This document shows positions 1 through 9,615 of a stretch of DNA of 64,000 nucleotides, in pieces. Origin of the DNA: an uncultured Paracoccaceae bacterium (lineage in GTDB: Bacteria; Pseudomonadota; Alphaproteobacteria; Rhodobacterales; Rhodobacteraceae); the NCBI GenBank assembly GCA_947492475.1, contig CANLNM010000001.1, positions 682,001-746,000 of the forward strand, read 5' to 3'. A program made the position numbers and the translations under genes. Below the pieces are notes generated by a model. The model was not told the DNA's origin, ran no database searches, and saw only the letters and a list, made by a program, of their open reading frames with translations. The first letter of the stretch is position 1. Every line of letters starts with the position of its first letter.

Positions 1-136
1 ACATTTTATGGCCACCGCTATGACTGACCATATTCACAAGCCCAAAGAAAGAATGCATGCTCATGTTTAGGTGCAGTGAAGAAGTCATTAATCTTTGCAC
101 GTTAGACTCGCGGTACCTTGTCAGGAGAGAGGTTCC

Positions 137-2308
137 TTGCGCAAAAAACTAAGAACCTGGGCCATTGTGCTGATTGCCGGAGCCACTGCAATTGGCTTAT
201 CGCTTTTTGGCGCCCAATCTCTGCTGTCCTGGGCCCTGGAACGTGAGGCCAGACTGATCGGGATGGATTGGGCCCATCATATCGAAAGGCAACTGGCCAA
301 TCTCACTGAAATCACCCATCGAGACGATCCCTCGAACCCTAATTCAGTGCCTGATATCAGTCTGTTATATAGTCTGATCGACGACGTTTTTGAAATTGGG
401 CATATGTACCAGTTCGATTACATCAACGTGAACTGTCATTGTCATATTAGCCTGAACACGGTTCCTCCAACGGACGCAGCGGCTGATCCTCATGCGGGTC
501 ATAACCATGGGAACGGCGACAACCCCGCGACGACTTCGTCTTTCGAACGTGACACGGCCAACGGTCAGGTACGCGGTACAACAACAACTCAGATGTGGCG
601 GCATGTTTTTACCAACACCGCTCAACATCCCCCCCCACCAATGGAAGAGGCCGATCCGTACCAATACCCCGTTAATCGCGCGACCGTGACCCGCATCATT
701 ACCGAACAATCGCACGGCATTATTTTGCGGCAAAACGTGTCAACATTCCTGCCTTCAACATTTGCAGAGGTGTATCACCCGGTCTTTGATGGGGCTGAGC
801 TGACCTATATGATGCGCATTCTGGTCAATTTGGAAAACCAAGCCCTGTTTTATCGACAGTTTTTTTGGATTGCGATCGCGCTGAGCCTGCTGACATTAGC
901 CGCCGCGATTGGTTATCCAACCCATCGGTATGTCGTTGCTGCACGGCATAAACAAACCGCTGACAAGCGGGTCGAATACTTAGCCAATTATGACATTCTG
1001 ACCGGTGTTCACAACCGTAACAGTTTTCAAGATACGATCCCCGATCTTTTGCATCACTGTAAGGAAAACAACCATTCTGCTCTGCTGATCGCATTGGATT
1101 TAAACGGATTTAAGGGGATCAATGATTACCACGGCCATCCCGTGGGAGACCAAGTGCTAAGGCAATTTGCCCACTTTCTAAAACAGAATGTTCCGACTGA
1201 CAGCTATATTGCGCGATTGGGGGGCGATGAATTTGTTGTGGTCGTCAGCGACATTCCCAAAGCCGACTTTAATTATCAGGACTATTTCCAGCTTGCGCCG
1301 TCTCTCAGCGTTAATATTCATGAGGGGCACCAACGATTAAAGTTAGGAATTTCGGGTGGCATTGTTCGGTTTCCGCAAGATGCTGAAACAGCCAAGGAAC
1401 TTCTTCAATTGGCGGACCTTGCTCTTTATGCTGCAAAATCAAACCCTTCTGGTGAGTTACGGGAATTTTCCCCGGACATGAAGGCCGATTTCTTTCATCG
1501 CCTTAAAACAAGAGAAGAGTTTCGAGAGGCGCTGAATCAATCCCAAATTGAGCCTTATTATCAGCCGATTGTGAACATGCATTCAGGCACCGTCGAAGGT
1601 GTCGAAGCCTTGGCACGCTGGAACCATCCTGAAAAAGGTTTGTTAACGCCCTTTTCCTTTCTGGAAGCGCTTCAGGACAGCGACCTCAGCGCGAAACTTG
1701 GGCAGGTCATGTTTGAAAAAATCGTGACTGACATGGCTGAATGGCAACGTTTAGGAATTCCGTTTCGGCATGTGGGCATCAACATCACGGATGGGGACCT
1801 AAAGCAGAGCACGTTTGCCGCATCAATTGTAGACGGGCTTGAGAGTCACGGGTTGAAACCTTCGAATTTGACTATCGAAGTCACCGAAAATTGCCTGTTT
1901 GGCCCGGAAAAGCACAAATTTATCGACCATTTGGAATGCCTGCGCAATGCAGGATGTGCGATCGCCTTGGATGATTTTGGCACTGGGTTCTCCTCCATCA
2001 CGCAATTAAAAGAACTGCCCGTAACCTCTATTAAAATCGACAAATCCTTTGTCGATGATGTGATCAAAAACCAAGATGACCGCTCGATCATTTCCGCAAT
2101 GCTCGCGCTAGGGAAATCCATGGATTTCAATCTGGTTATGGAAGGTGTGGAAACCCAGCAACAACTTGATTTATTGAAGCAAATGGGGGCGGAACTGGTG
2201 CAGGGGTATTATTACAGCCGGCCTGTTTCTGCATCTGAAATTGCAGAATTTATAAGCCATCAAAACCAACATTCATTACCCGGAACGAACACATTAAGGG
2301 CGATCTAG
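137..2308 (+). CDS. Membrane-anchored GGDEF-EAL protein (cyclic di-GMP turnover)
   Basis: Likely cyclic di-GMP synthase/phosphodiesterase hybrid of 723 residues. I take the TTG at 137 as start because AGGAGAGAGG lies just before it; an upstream in-frame TTG at 95 has no such site. A transmembrane helix near residues 10-32 and a second near 241-261 bracket a periplasmic sensor region that carries a short His/Gly/Asn-rich stretch. The GGDEF motif is intact at about residues 362-366, and the EAL motif at about 490-492 is followed by the DDFGTGFSS and KIDKSFV signatures, so both active sites look competent. It ends 12 bases from the end of the convergent glycosyltransferase gene, whose product resembles c-di-GMP-controlled polysaccharide synthases; a functional link is inference. 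The signal sensed is unknown. Confidence 0.9.
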   Translation: MRKKLRTWAIVLIAGATAIGLSLFGAQSLLSWALEREARLIGMDWAHHIERQLANLTEITHRDDPSNPNSVPDISLLYSLIDDVFEIGHMYQFDYINVNCHCHISLNTVPPTDAAADPHAGHNHGNGDNPATTSSFERDTANGQVRGTTTTQMWRHVFTNTAQHPPPPMEEADPYQYPVNRATVTRIITEQSHGIILRQNVSTFLPSTFAEVYHPVFDGAELTYMMRILVNLENQALFYRQFFWIAIALSLLTLAAAIGYPTHRYVVAARHKQTADKRVEYLANYDILTGVHNRNSFQDTIPDLLHHCKENNHSALLIALDLNGFKGINDYHGHPVGDQVLRQFAHFLKQNVPTDSYIARLGGDEFVVVVSDIPKADFNYQDYFQLAPSLSVNIHEGHQRLKLGISGGIVRFPQDAETAKELLQLADLALYAAKSNPSGELREFSPDMKADFFHRLKTREEFREALNQSQIEPYYQPIVNMHSGTVEGVEALARWNHPEKGLLTPFSFLEALQDSDLSAKLGQVMFEKIVTDMAEWQRLGIPFRHVGINITDGDLKQSTFAASIVDGLESHGLKPSNLTIEVTENCLFGPEKHKFIDHLECLRNAGCAIALDDFGTGFSSITQLKELPVTSIKIDKSFVDDVIKNQDDRSIISAMLALGKSMDFNLVMEGVETQQQLDLLKQMGAELVQGYYYSRPVSASEIAEFISHQNQHSLPGTNTLRAI

Positions 2309-2320
2309 GCACATCACCCG

Positions 2321-4159
2321 TTAAGCCACGCGTATGGGCCCACCTTTTCTCAGGTCCATTAACGTCGCCAGTTCCAAATTCTCTGCCCGGTTATCAACCA
2401 GAATGCTGAGCATGGATTCCAAGGTGAAATAGGCCCGAACCACGCGAAACAGCAAATATTCTGGCAGCGCAACAATTCCATTGGGCACATTATTCAGCAG
2501 CGCCGCCAGAACCGCCATGATTGCAGGCGCACCTGTGGTGACGGCGACGACGGATTGCCAGATGATTGGGCTATTTGGATTGAACCCAAACGCACATTCC
2601 AACCCACCAAATATGATCAGAGGCACCAACATTGCGCGACGCGCCGAATTGACCAACATATAAGGCAAAATCACTTTGCCTCTTAGTGAACGGTTACCGG
2701 AATAAATCAGGTCCCTGCAACGCGAAGATATGTGATAAACGGACCGAAACCACCGCATGCGTTGTTCCCGCATATGCGAATAAGATGCAGGCACTTCTGA
2801 TACGTATCGCAACTTAGGATCCACCACCGAATGAAACCCCAGCTCGCCAATCCTCAGAGATAAATCCGTATCTTCTCCGTTCATACCTTCGACAAATCCG
2901 CCCAGATACCTGGGATGTTCCGTTCGCATGACGACAAACATCCCCGGAATGCCAACGACGCCGTTAACCGCCCCCATGGCTACGGAATAAAACCCGTGTT
3001 TGACCAGCACCTCTAACAACCGAGCCCGATCAAAGAGCGCCCCGCCCGGGGGCACCGGAACGCCGCCAACCACCCCAACCTGCGGATCGCTAAAAAACGG
3101 CATCGCGCGGGACAAATTATCCTCTCCGATCAACGTATCCGCATCAACACGCACAAAAAATTCGGTTTCGACAGCATCCAATCCTGCGTTCAGGGCATTC
3201 GATTTTCCCGGTTTGGGCACATTGATCACCTGACCAGTTGCTGCGCGACATTTGGCCAAAGTTTCTTTGGCGATCTCCTCTGTTTGGTCGGTCGAATTGT
3301 TGTTCATGATCAAGATATGCACGTCCCCGCGATAGTGCAGCGCGGCTTTGTCCATCGCTTTGATCGTGTCCTGGATGATGTATTGTTCGTTATGCGCAGG
3401 CACGATGATCGATATCGCAGGTCGAAAGTCAGGCAATTTTGTCGTCAAAACATCCCAAATCGCCAGCAGGTATAATTGACCAAACAGGACAGGCAAAAAG
3501 AGGAAAACACCTGGTCCAATTCCACCAAGCAGCGTCCACATCCGCAATGTTTGAACAATTTCCAGTTTCAGGCTGCCAACCCAAATTGACACGGTACCGG
3601 CAATTGTCACCACAACGACTAACCGCACCACGGCGCGCGTCATTTTAACCGGACGGTGTTCAATCGGGATGCGTGCGGGCATAAAACCACGTTGCAATAG
3701 TTTGAACGAATATACCGCGAACCCCAATAAACCAGAGGTGATCGCGCTAAAATGCAGGGAATAGGAAAATTCAAACCACCGATGAAAGGTGACATTGGCC
3801 AAATCCAGACAGACGCAAATGGCAAGATATGTGATCGTCATGTCCGCCGCAAAGGCGATGCGATTGCGCCAATTCCCAGAGCTAAACGCGCCAAATGCAA
3901 CAAAGAATGCCACCAGAAAAATCCGAATGGCGATAGAGTGGTTTCCTTCGTAGGGTGAAAAAACGATGTCGCGGTTTGGAAAAATGCGCGCGCCGGGGGC
4001 GGAATTAATTGCAGCCATCAGCCCCACTGCGATTGCGGTAAACGTCACCAAAGTTGCCGGGGCGCGCCAAACAGAGATCATGCCGGCAAATTTTTTGGGG
4101 GCGCTGTCAACTGAGTTGAAGCTGATCTGATCGCGGTTGTCTTTGGCGTCGACATTCAT
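2321..4159 (-). CDS. Processive family 2 glycosyltransferase, BcsA-like membrane protein
   Basis: Probable polysaccharide synthase of 612 residues. About six hydrophobic helices precede a cytoplasmic GT2 domain (about residues 245-470) and several more follow it, the layout of cellulose and hyaluronan synthases. Visible GT2 signatures are the SIIVPAHNE start, a VDADT metal site near 340, EDTDLSLR near 430 and the processivity motif QRMRW near 466. I see no C-terminal PilZ domain, so direct c-di-GMP binding as in BcsA is not supported. Its start overlaps the end of the BcsB-like gene by four bases (ATGA), implying translational coupling. The sqdB-like gene upstream in the same operon suggests that the sugar donor may include UDP-sulfoquinovose. 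The product is unknown. Confidence 0.85.
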   Translation of the reverse strand: MNVDAKDNRDQISFNSVDSAPKKFAGMISVWRAPATLVTFTAIAVGLMAAINSAPGARIFPNRDIVFSPYEGNHSIAIRIFLVAFFVAFGAFSSGNWRNRIAFAADMTITYLAICVCLDLANVTFHRWFEFSYSLHFSAITSGLLGFAVYSFKLLQRGFMPARIPIEHRPVKMTRAVVRLVVVVTIAGTVSIWVGSLKLEIVQTLRMWTLLGGIGPGVFLFLPVLFGQLYLLAIWDVLTTKLPDFRPAISIIVPAHNEQYIIQDTIKAMDKAALHYRGDVHILIMNNNSTDQTEEIAKETLAKCRAATGQVINVPKPGKSNALNAGLDAVETEFFVRVDADTLIGEDNLSRAMPFFSDPQVGVVGGVPVPPGGALFDRARLLEVLVKHGFYSVAMGAVNGVVGIPGMFVVMRTEHPRYLGGFVEGMNGEDTDLSLRIGELGFHSVVDPKLRYVSEVPASYSHMREQRMRWFRSVYHISSRCRDLIYSGNRSLRGKVILPYMLVNSARRAMLVPLIIFGGLECAFGFNPNSPIIWQSVVAVTTGAPAIMAVLAALLNNVPNGIVALPEYLLFRVVRAYFTLESMLSILVDNRAENLELATLMDLRKGGPIRVA

Positions 4160-5643
4160 GACGCGGCTTGCCCCAACCGCACCAGCAATGCCACAGAATG
4201 GGTCTGGATGGCCTGATAATCCTGCAATGGAACCGCGACGGGCACCCCTTGATCATTCATAAATATCAGCCAGATATGACCATTATAATCATCATGCAGT
4301 CGGGCACCGCGAGCCAATGCCTGCACATGGATGTCAGCACTTGGCATTTGGCTATGGCGTGGCAAATTGGTCAGTAAATCCGCAGCGATGGACGCCTCAG
4401 AGGCAGATAAATGTGTCGTGGAAAACGCCCATCCATTTGCCAGTGCGGCCCGGACGGTAATCAGGCCATCAGAGTAAACATGCGGCCCCGGGATCAGGTC
4501 AGTTGCAGTGTCCACCTGCGCAAAAACTTCGCGCTGTTGGGTGCAGGAATGTGTCGTGTCATTCATCGACGTTGCAATCAATTCCAGCACATTTTCACGC
4601 TGATGTTGCTGCGCAGGTAATGTCACAGACCGGGTCAACGCCCCCCCTGCTGTTTCGATTTGATCCACCAGCATGCCATTTAGCAAAACGTAAACCTGCC
4701 ACGGCCCTGCCCCGGTTTGACGATCCAGCATCATCGACAATTCCAGCCGTTCCGGCAGACGCATGTCCTGCCCCTGCATCATGTCGTATTTGATCCGCCA
4801 GCTCTGGCTTTGACTAAAACCACGCGCGTCGTAAATCGGGGACCAAGGGGCGAGGCTGCGGCTCCATGCGAACCGCGGCTGGGCTTTGTTTTGGCTAAAA
4901 TGCCGGGCAATTTCGGACGTTTGTTCTGGGGATAAACCCGTTTCATCAAAGGATGGCGCCAGCCCGGCCAATTGCGCATCACGTGCGGCCAAAATCCGCG
5001 CGGCTTGTCCCTGATAATCCCATGCGATATTTAGGCTGCGCCCCTGTACCAACACCGCATCATAGGGCGTGGTCATTGGGCGATCCAGCGTTAGGTACAA
5101 TGCGCTGCTGGGTTCAATTTCAACACTTGTTTCAATACCTTCTGCGGTATCACACGGACCATGCGGCCCCGTCCCTTGCAAGCTAAAGGACACGTTCAGG
5201 CGTTCTTGCGCGATGTCCTCTGGGGTTAGTTGAACCTGAAAGGAACGGCGCATTTCACCCGGGGCCAACAGCAATTCTGCGCGTTTCACATTGTCGATTG
5301 AAACCCGCAAAACACCTTCGACACCGGACAGCGATTGCAGGGTTGCGTCCACCTGCAAATATCCTGCGACGGGGTTTGCTTCTATGGGCAGATAAAACGC
5401 TGCGCTTTGATAGGCCGGCAGGCCCGAAAGGATGAGAGGGGTTTCGACATTGGCCCGGCGCACGATGACTGTGTTCAGTCCCATTTCATCCTCTGATTGG
5501 ATTGATGTCTCAAAGGATAAACGCGGGCCGAGGGCCAATTCGGTTAGGCTGCGCGCGCCAACACGCAAACGTTCAGAATGTGATAGGAAAATTGCAATGC
5601 CAGCCAGCAAAAATGCCAAAAGTCCAAAACCGAGTAAACGCAT
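4156..5643 (-). CDS. BcsB-like periplasmic partner of the glycosyltransferase
   Basis: Predicted envelope protein of 495 residues beginning with a hydrophobic segment (MRLLGFGLLAFLLAGIAIFL) that acts as anchor or signal. I use the ATG at 5643; an in-frame GTG at 5718 would add 25 residues but has a poorly spaced Shine-Dalgarno. The body is beta-rich and recalls the cellulose synthase subunit B family, including the stretch around CTQQREVFAQVDTATDL, where BcsB proteins carry a conserved carbohydrate-binding region. Unlike usual BcsB (700 or more residues) it is short and lacks an obvious C-terminal membrane helix. It lies between the sqdB-like and glycosyltransferase genes, so a role guiding the nascent glycan through the periplasm is inferred. 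Family assignment is moderate. Confidence 0.65.
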   Translation of the reverse strand: MRLLGFGLLAFLLAGIAIFLSHSERLRVGARSLTELALGPRLSFETSIQSEDEMGLNTVIVRRANVETPLILSGLPAYQSAAFYLPIEANPVAGYLQVDATLQSLSGVEGVLRVSIDNVKRAELLLAPGEMRRSFQVQLTPEDIAQERLNVSFSLQGTGPHGPCDTAEGIETSVEIEPSSALYLTLDRPMTTPYDAVLVQGRSLNIAWDYQGQAARILAARDAQLAGLAPSFDETGLSPEQTSEIARHFSQNKAQPRFAWSRSLAPWSPIYDARGFSQSQSWRIKYDMMQGQDMRLPERLELSMMLDRQTGAGPWQVYVLLNGMLVDQIETAGGALTRSVTLPAQQHQRENVLELIATSMNDTTHSCTQQREVFAQVDTATDLIPGPHVYSDGLITVRAALANGWAFSTTHLSASEASIAADLLTNLPRHSQMPSADIHVQALARGARLHDDYNGHIWLIFMNDQGVPVAVPLQDYQAIQTHSVALLVRLGQAAS

Positions 5644-5723
5644 GAATATCACCAATATTGAAGTTGCGGATGGGATCAAATGCCATGCAAACACCCCCGA
5701 AACGGCAGGTGATCCCACCCCTT

Positions 5724-6932
5724 TTAGGCAGCAGATTTAACCACGCCCGGACGCTGTTTGTCGGTCCACGTTGAAACACAAGGGATCATTTTACGAATGC
5801 AGCGATCCGCATATTTCACAGCAATGTTTTGCGTTTCATCCATCAGCCCTTCGGCCAAAGTGATCGGGTTCAGCCCCAAATCAATGAATGATTTGTTCGA
5901 AACCCTCAGGTCATTTTCAGCGGCCTCATTGCGTGGATTATCCACATAGGCAACTTTGGTATCGGAATGAGCCGCCACCATTTCGGCCAAAACGCGCACG
6001 GTGTGGCATTCGGTCATTTGGTTCATGATCGCAACTTTGCCGTTTCGTTGGGGGGGATTATTCACCGCCAAAGCAATACATTGCACGGTGTCCTGAATGT
6101 GAATGAACGCGCGCGTCTGCCCCCCCGTGCCATGCACAGTCAACGGATGGCCAACCACGGCTTGCATCAGGAAACGGTTCAACACCGTCCCGTAATCCCC
6201 GTCATAATCAAACCGATTGATCAGCCGCTCATCGAGCTTGGTTTCGTGGGTTTGCGTGCCCCAAACGATGCCCTGGTGCAGGTCCGTGATGCGCAGCAAA
6301 TCGTTTTTGGCGTAGAATTGGAACAGCAGCTGATCCATGGATTTTGTCATGTGATACACGCTGCCGGGATTGGTCGGATACAGGATATCACGCTGGAAAA
6401 TCCGTTTGTCATCACCAGGAATGTAAACGCTTAGATAGCCTTCTGGGATTTGGATACCGTCGTCATCGTAGCCATAGACGCCCATTGTTCCCAAATGGAT
6501 GATATGCGGATCAATCCCAAGTTCGGTGACGGCCGCCAACAAATTGTGCGTGGCTGAGATATTATTATCGACAGTATAGCGTTTTTCATCGATGCCTTTC
6601 ATCGAATAGGGCGCGGCGCGTTGTTCACCGAAATGGATCACAACATCCGGTTTGACGGAGGCCAAAAGGGCCGTGAACCGGTTAAATTCGCGCGCGACAT
6701 CAATGCTGGCAAATTCGATTTCCAGCCCTGTTGTTTCAGTCCAGGCCGCGAGCCGATCCTCAACCGAGGCAATCGGGGTCAGGCTGTCGGCACCCATTTT
6801 TTGATCAATCCAGCGCCGGGACAGGTTATCAACAATCGTGATATTGTGCCCTTGTTTTGACAGATGAAGCGCCGTTGGCCAGCCGCAAAACCCGTCCCCA
6901 CCGATGACGATGATATTTTTCTTGATAGCCAT
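5724..6932 (-). CDS. sqdB: UDP-sulfoquinovose synthase (SQD1/SqdB family)
   Basis: NAD-dependent short-chain dehydrogenase-type enzyme of 402 residues that in characterised relatives makes UDP-sulfoquinovose from UDP-glucose and sulfite. The start is the ATG at 6932, preceded by AAAGGAT; upstream in-frame codons lack one. The nucleotide-binding start reads VIGGDGFCGWPTALHLSKQG, close to the plant and bacterial GYCGW form. Other family signatures seen are SLTPIAS, HFGEQRAAPYSM, LGTMGVYG, the YHMTK catalytic Tyr/Lys pair and LNRFLMQAVVGHPLTVHG. The family's TMGEYG reads TMGVYG here. It leads an operon with BcsB-like and BcsA-like genes rather than the sqdD/sqdC sulfolipid genes, so the product may feed an exported glycan instead of, or besides, membrane sulfolipid. 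Confidence 0.85.
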   Translation of the reverse strand: MAIKKNIIVIGGDGFCGWPTALHLSKQGHNITIVDNLSRRWIDQKMGADSLTPIASVEDRLAAWTETTGLEIEFASIDVAREFNRFTALLASVKPDVVIHFGEQRAAPYSMKGIDEKRYTVDNNISATHNLLAAVTELGIDPHIIHLGTMGVYGYDDDGIQIPEGYLSVYIPGDDKRIFQRDILYPTNPGSVYHMTKSMDQLLFQFYAKNDLLRITDLHQGIVWGTQTHETKLDERLINRFDYDGDYGTVLNRFLMQAVVGHPLTVHGTGGQTRAFIHIQDTVQCIALAVNNPPQRNGKVAIMNQMTECHTVRVLAEMVAAHSDTKVAYVDNPRNEAAENDLRVSNKSFIDLGLNPITLAEGLMDETQNIAVKYADRCIRKMIPCVSTWTDKQRPGVVKSAA

Positions 6933-7073
6933 TTTTATATCCTTTGTGATCTGACCGACCTGCGCCGGTGTTGGTAACAAAGAATTAACCTATGGCTGTC
7001 GTCGGGGCCTGCCCGAGAAAGGATAGTTTCAGGTGAATTGGAACAGGCTGGCTATCCTTCGGGATAGATCACC

Positions 7074-9590
7074 CTAATCGTTAGTTGTATCTAACAGCAA
7101 ATTCAGCGCCTTAGCGGTTACACTCGCGTCATGCTCAACCTGATGCAGCCCCTTTTCATACGCAGTTTGATTCTGGCTGTGCTGGGCGTCGCTCACTTTG
7201 GACAGGGACACTGACAGCGCGTTCAACCCCAACAATGCCGCCGCACCCCGCAATTTATGCAGAATATCTGTGATGGCAGCCTCTTGCTGAAGGTCGCTTT
7301 TTTCGCGTAGCTTTGTCACCCCTTCGGTCAACTCAACGAAAAAGGCCTGCACGGTTTTGTGGGTTTTTTGATCCCCCAACGCGTCGCGCAATTCTGACAA
7401 AACATCATGGGCAAACAGGCCAGACTGTTGTGGGTCAGCACCGCCCTGCAACGGGATGCCGTCCAATGTGGCGCGCAAATCTGACAATCGGATCGGTTTG
7501 GTACAAAACCCTTCCATCCCGGCGGCTTTGGCTTTGTCGCGGTATTCCTGACGACCATGCGCTGTCAGCCCCAGAATATAGGTGGATTTATTGGGACCGT
7601 CCCCTTGGCGAATGCGGCGGGTCACTTCGATCCCGTCCATAAACGGCATGCTGATATCCATCACAATCAGATCAAACTTGGTCTCCTCGGCTGTTTTCAA
7701 CCCTTCCAATCCATCTTTGGCTTCGGTGACATTGCTGCCAAATCCGATCAACATATCGCCTAGAACGGACCGATTGATGGCGTTGTCTTCGACGATCAGA
7801 ACCGATCCAACTTTGGGATTGGCGATGGTCGTCTGCGCCGATGTTTCAGGCAAATCATCACAACACCGCGTCAATGGCAGCGTGAGCGTGAACGCACTGC
7901 CCTGCCCCACCACGCTATGCGCGGTCAGATCGCCCCCCATCAATCGCGCAACTTTACGAGAAATCGACAGCCCAAGCCCATCGCCGCGCGATTGACGACC
8001 ACTGGGCCGGGCAAGAGCGACAAAATCCTGAAAGATATCTTCGATGTTTTCGTCAGCAATACCCGGCCCCGTATCCGTGACAACAATGGTGGCTTCGGTG
8101 GTTTCCGGGCCGTGAATGCCGGCGACCTTTAAGGTTATCCCGCCGGTTTTGGTGAATTTAATCGCGTTGCCAATCAGATTGGTCAGAATTTGGTTCACCC
8201 GCACCGGGTCTGCCTTAAAATCCCGATCCATCCCAGCGTCAAAATCGACCTGCAATGTCAGGCCCTTTTCAGTGGCCAAGGTCCGCAAAACATCCGCCAC
8301 ACGGTTCACGGTTTGACGCAGTGAAAACCGTTCCGGCGACAGCGACATCACCCCGGTTTCGATCCGCGTAATGTCCAGCGCTTCGTTGATATGTTCCAGC
8401 AATATCTCGCCAGATGCGGCGGCCACCTGAACATAGCGGTCCTGCTGTTTGTCCAGTTTGGTGGTTTTCAACAGATCCAAAACACCCAAAATGCCATTGA
8501 GTGGCGTGCGCATTTCATGGCTCATCACCGCTAGGAAATGGGATTTAGCCAGATCCGTGCGTTTGGCCTGATCTCGGGCATCGATCAACTTTTGTTCGCT
8601 GATCTTCTGTTTGCTGATGTCACGAATGTAGGCGATAAATATCTCTTCGCCATTTTGCATTGCCGACGTGATATTCAGCTCTATCGGGAATTCCTCGCCG
8701 GTTTTTCGAAGCGCTGAGAGTTCAATCCGCCCAGCGCCAACAACATGCGGTGTTCCGGTTGATAAATATCGTTTCATTCCAGCCGCATGGCCAGCGCGGT
8801 GATGCATGGGAACGATGGTTTGGTCCATTTTCTGGCCCAAGATTTCTGCCTTGGACCAGCCAAAAATGTTGGACGCGGCGCCGTTGAATTCGATGATTTC
8901 CCCATGGGCATTGGCAATCACAATCCCGTCTAGCGACGCCGATACTGTGACTGCCAATCGTTGAGACGTGGATCGCAAATCTTCGTCTTTGCGCCGCGCT
9001 GCGGCCAGTAGCCACGCCAAATAGAGCAAAGCCAAGGCAAAGGCCGCGATCAAAACAATCGCGACCAATCCCAGCCACCGCAGTTTTTCAATAAAGACGT
9101 CGCGCCTGTTTTCCGAAAGCTGTGCCCCTTGCTGGAGCCCGACCAATGCAAGGCGACGCACATTGGGGCGAATATCCTGCGTCAGTTTTCGCAAATCAGC
9201 AATTTCAGGACGTCCCAAAACATCGTTCTGGTCCAGAATTTGAGCCACTGAAGTTTGAAAATCACGCAGTTGTTCGAGCAGGGCTTCGGCTTCTTCGTTG
9301 CCGACCCAAAGGACCCGATTTCGCCCACTGGTCACAATATTCGCGCGACTAAGCGCAATATCCGCACGCAATTTCACCCAATCCGTGTCCGGTGCTGCGG
9401 CCAAAGCCTGCTGTGCAAGGGTTGCGCTCAGATTGGCGAACTCAGTTTCAACTTGAAACACCGACCATTGTGTATTGTCCGTCTCAGCCGTGGACAATGC
9501 GCGCAAATCTTTGGGCAGTTGCGCGATCAAGACAGAAAGCAGGGCAATCAGCCCTGCAATCAAACCAAATATGATGAGACGTGGTCCCAA
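7074..9590 (-). CDS. Hybrid sensor histidine kinase (TM-PAS-HisKA-HATPase-REC-HPt)
   Basis: Membrane phosphorelay kinase of 838 residues. The start appears to be the TTG at 9590; an in-frame CTG nine bases upstream is closer to AAAGGA and is possible. Two transmembrane helices (about 5-24 and 174-196) enclose a helical periplasmic region. Next come a PAS domain (about 210-340, with GIVIANAHGEIIEFN), HisKA with SHEMRTPLNG (phosphoacceptor His near 357), an ATPase domain with DTGPGI and GLGLSI, a receiver with VMDISMPFMDG (Asp near 643), and a C-terminal HPt with LHKLRGAAALLG (His near 776). It lies 25 bases downstream of a small periplasmic protein gene and near a divergent LuxR-type response regulator, its probable output partner. 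The signal is unknown. Confidence 0.92.
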   Translation of the reverse strand: MGPRLIIFGLIAGLIALLSVLIAQLPKDLRALSTAETDNTQWSVFQVETEFANLSATLAQQALAAAPDTDWVKLRADIALSRANIVTSGRNRVLWVGNEEAEALLEQLRDFQTSVAQILDQNDVLGRPEIADLRKLTQDIRPNVRRLALVGLQQGAQLSENRRDVFIEKLRWLGLVAIVLIAAFALALLYLAWLLAAARRKDEDLRSTSQRLAVTVSASLDGIVIANAHGEIIEFNGAASNIFGWSKAEILGQKMDQTIVPMHHRAGHAAGMKRYLSTGTPHVVGAGRIELSALRKTGEEFPIELNITSAMQNGEEIFIAYIRDISKQKISEQKLIDARDQAKRTDLAKSHFLAVMSHEMRTPLNGILGVLDLLKTTKLDKQQDRYVQVAAASGEILLEHINEALDITRIETGVMSLSPERFSLRQTVNRVADVLRTLATEKGLTLQVDFDAGMDRDFKADPVRVNQILTNLIGNAIKFTKTGGITLKVAGIHGPETTEATIVVTDTGPGIADENIEDIFQDFVALARPSGRQSRGDGLGLSISRKVARLMGGDLTAHSVVGQGSAFTLTLPLTRCCDDLPETSAQTTIANPKVGSVLIVEDNAINRSVLGDMLIGFGSNVTEAKDGLEGLKTAEETKFDLIVMDISMPFMDGIEVTRRIRQGDGPNKSTYILGLTAHGRQEYRDKAKAAGMEGFCTKPIRLSDLRATLDGIPLQGGADPQQSGLFAHDVLSELRDALGDQKTHKTVQAFFVELTEGVTKLREKSDLQQEAAITDILHKLRGAAALLGLNALSVSLSKVSDAQHSQNQTAYEKGLHQVEHDASVTAKALNLLLDTTND

Positions 9591-9615
9591 TTCAGCCAGT
9601 CGTCCTTTGTGTTCG

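Noticed and set aside
365-733. Long open frame on the minus strand inside the first GGDEF-EAL gene
   Set aside because: Antisense to a well-supported gene, no ribosome site and no recognisable domain.
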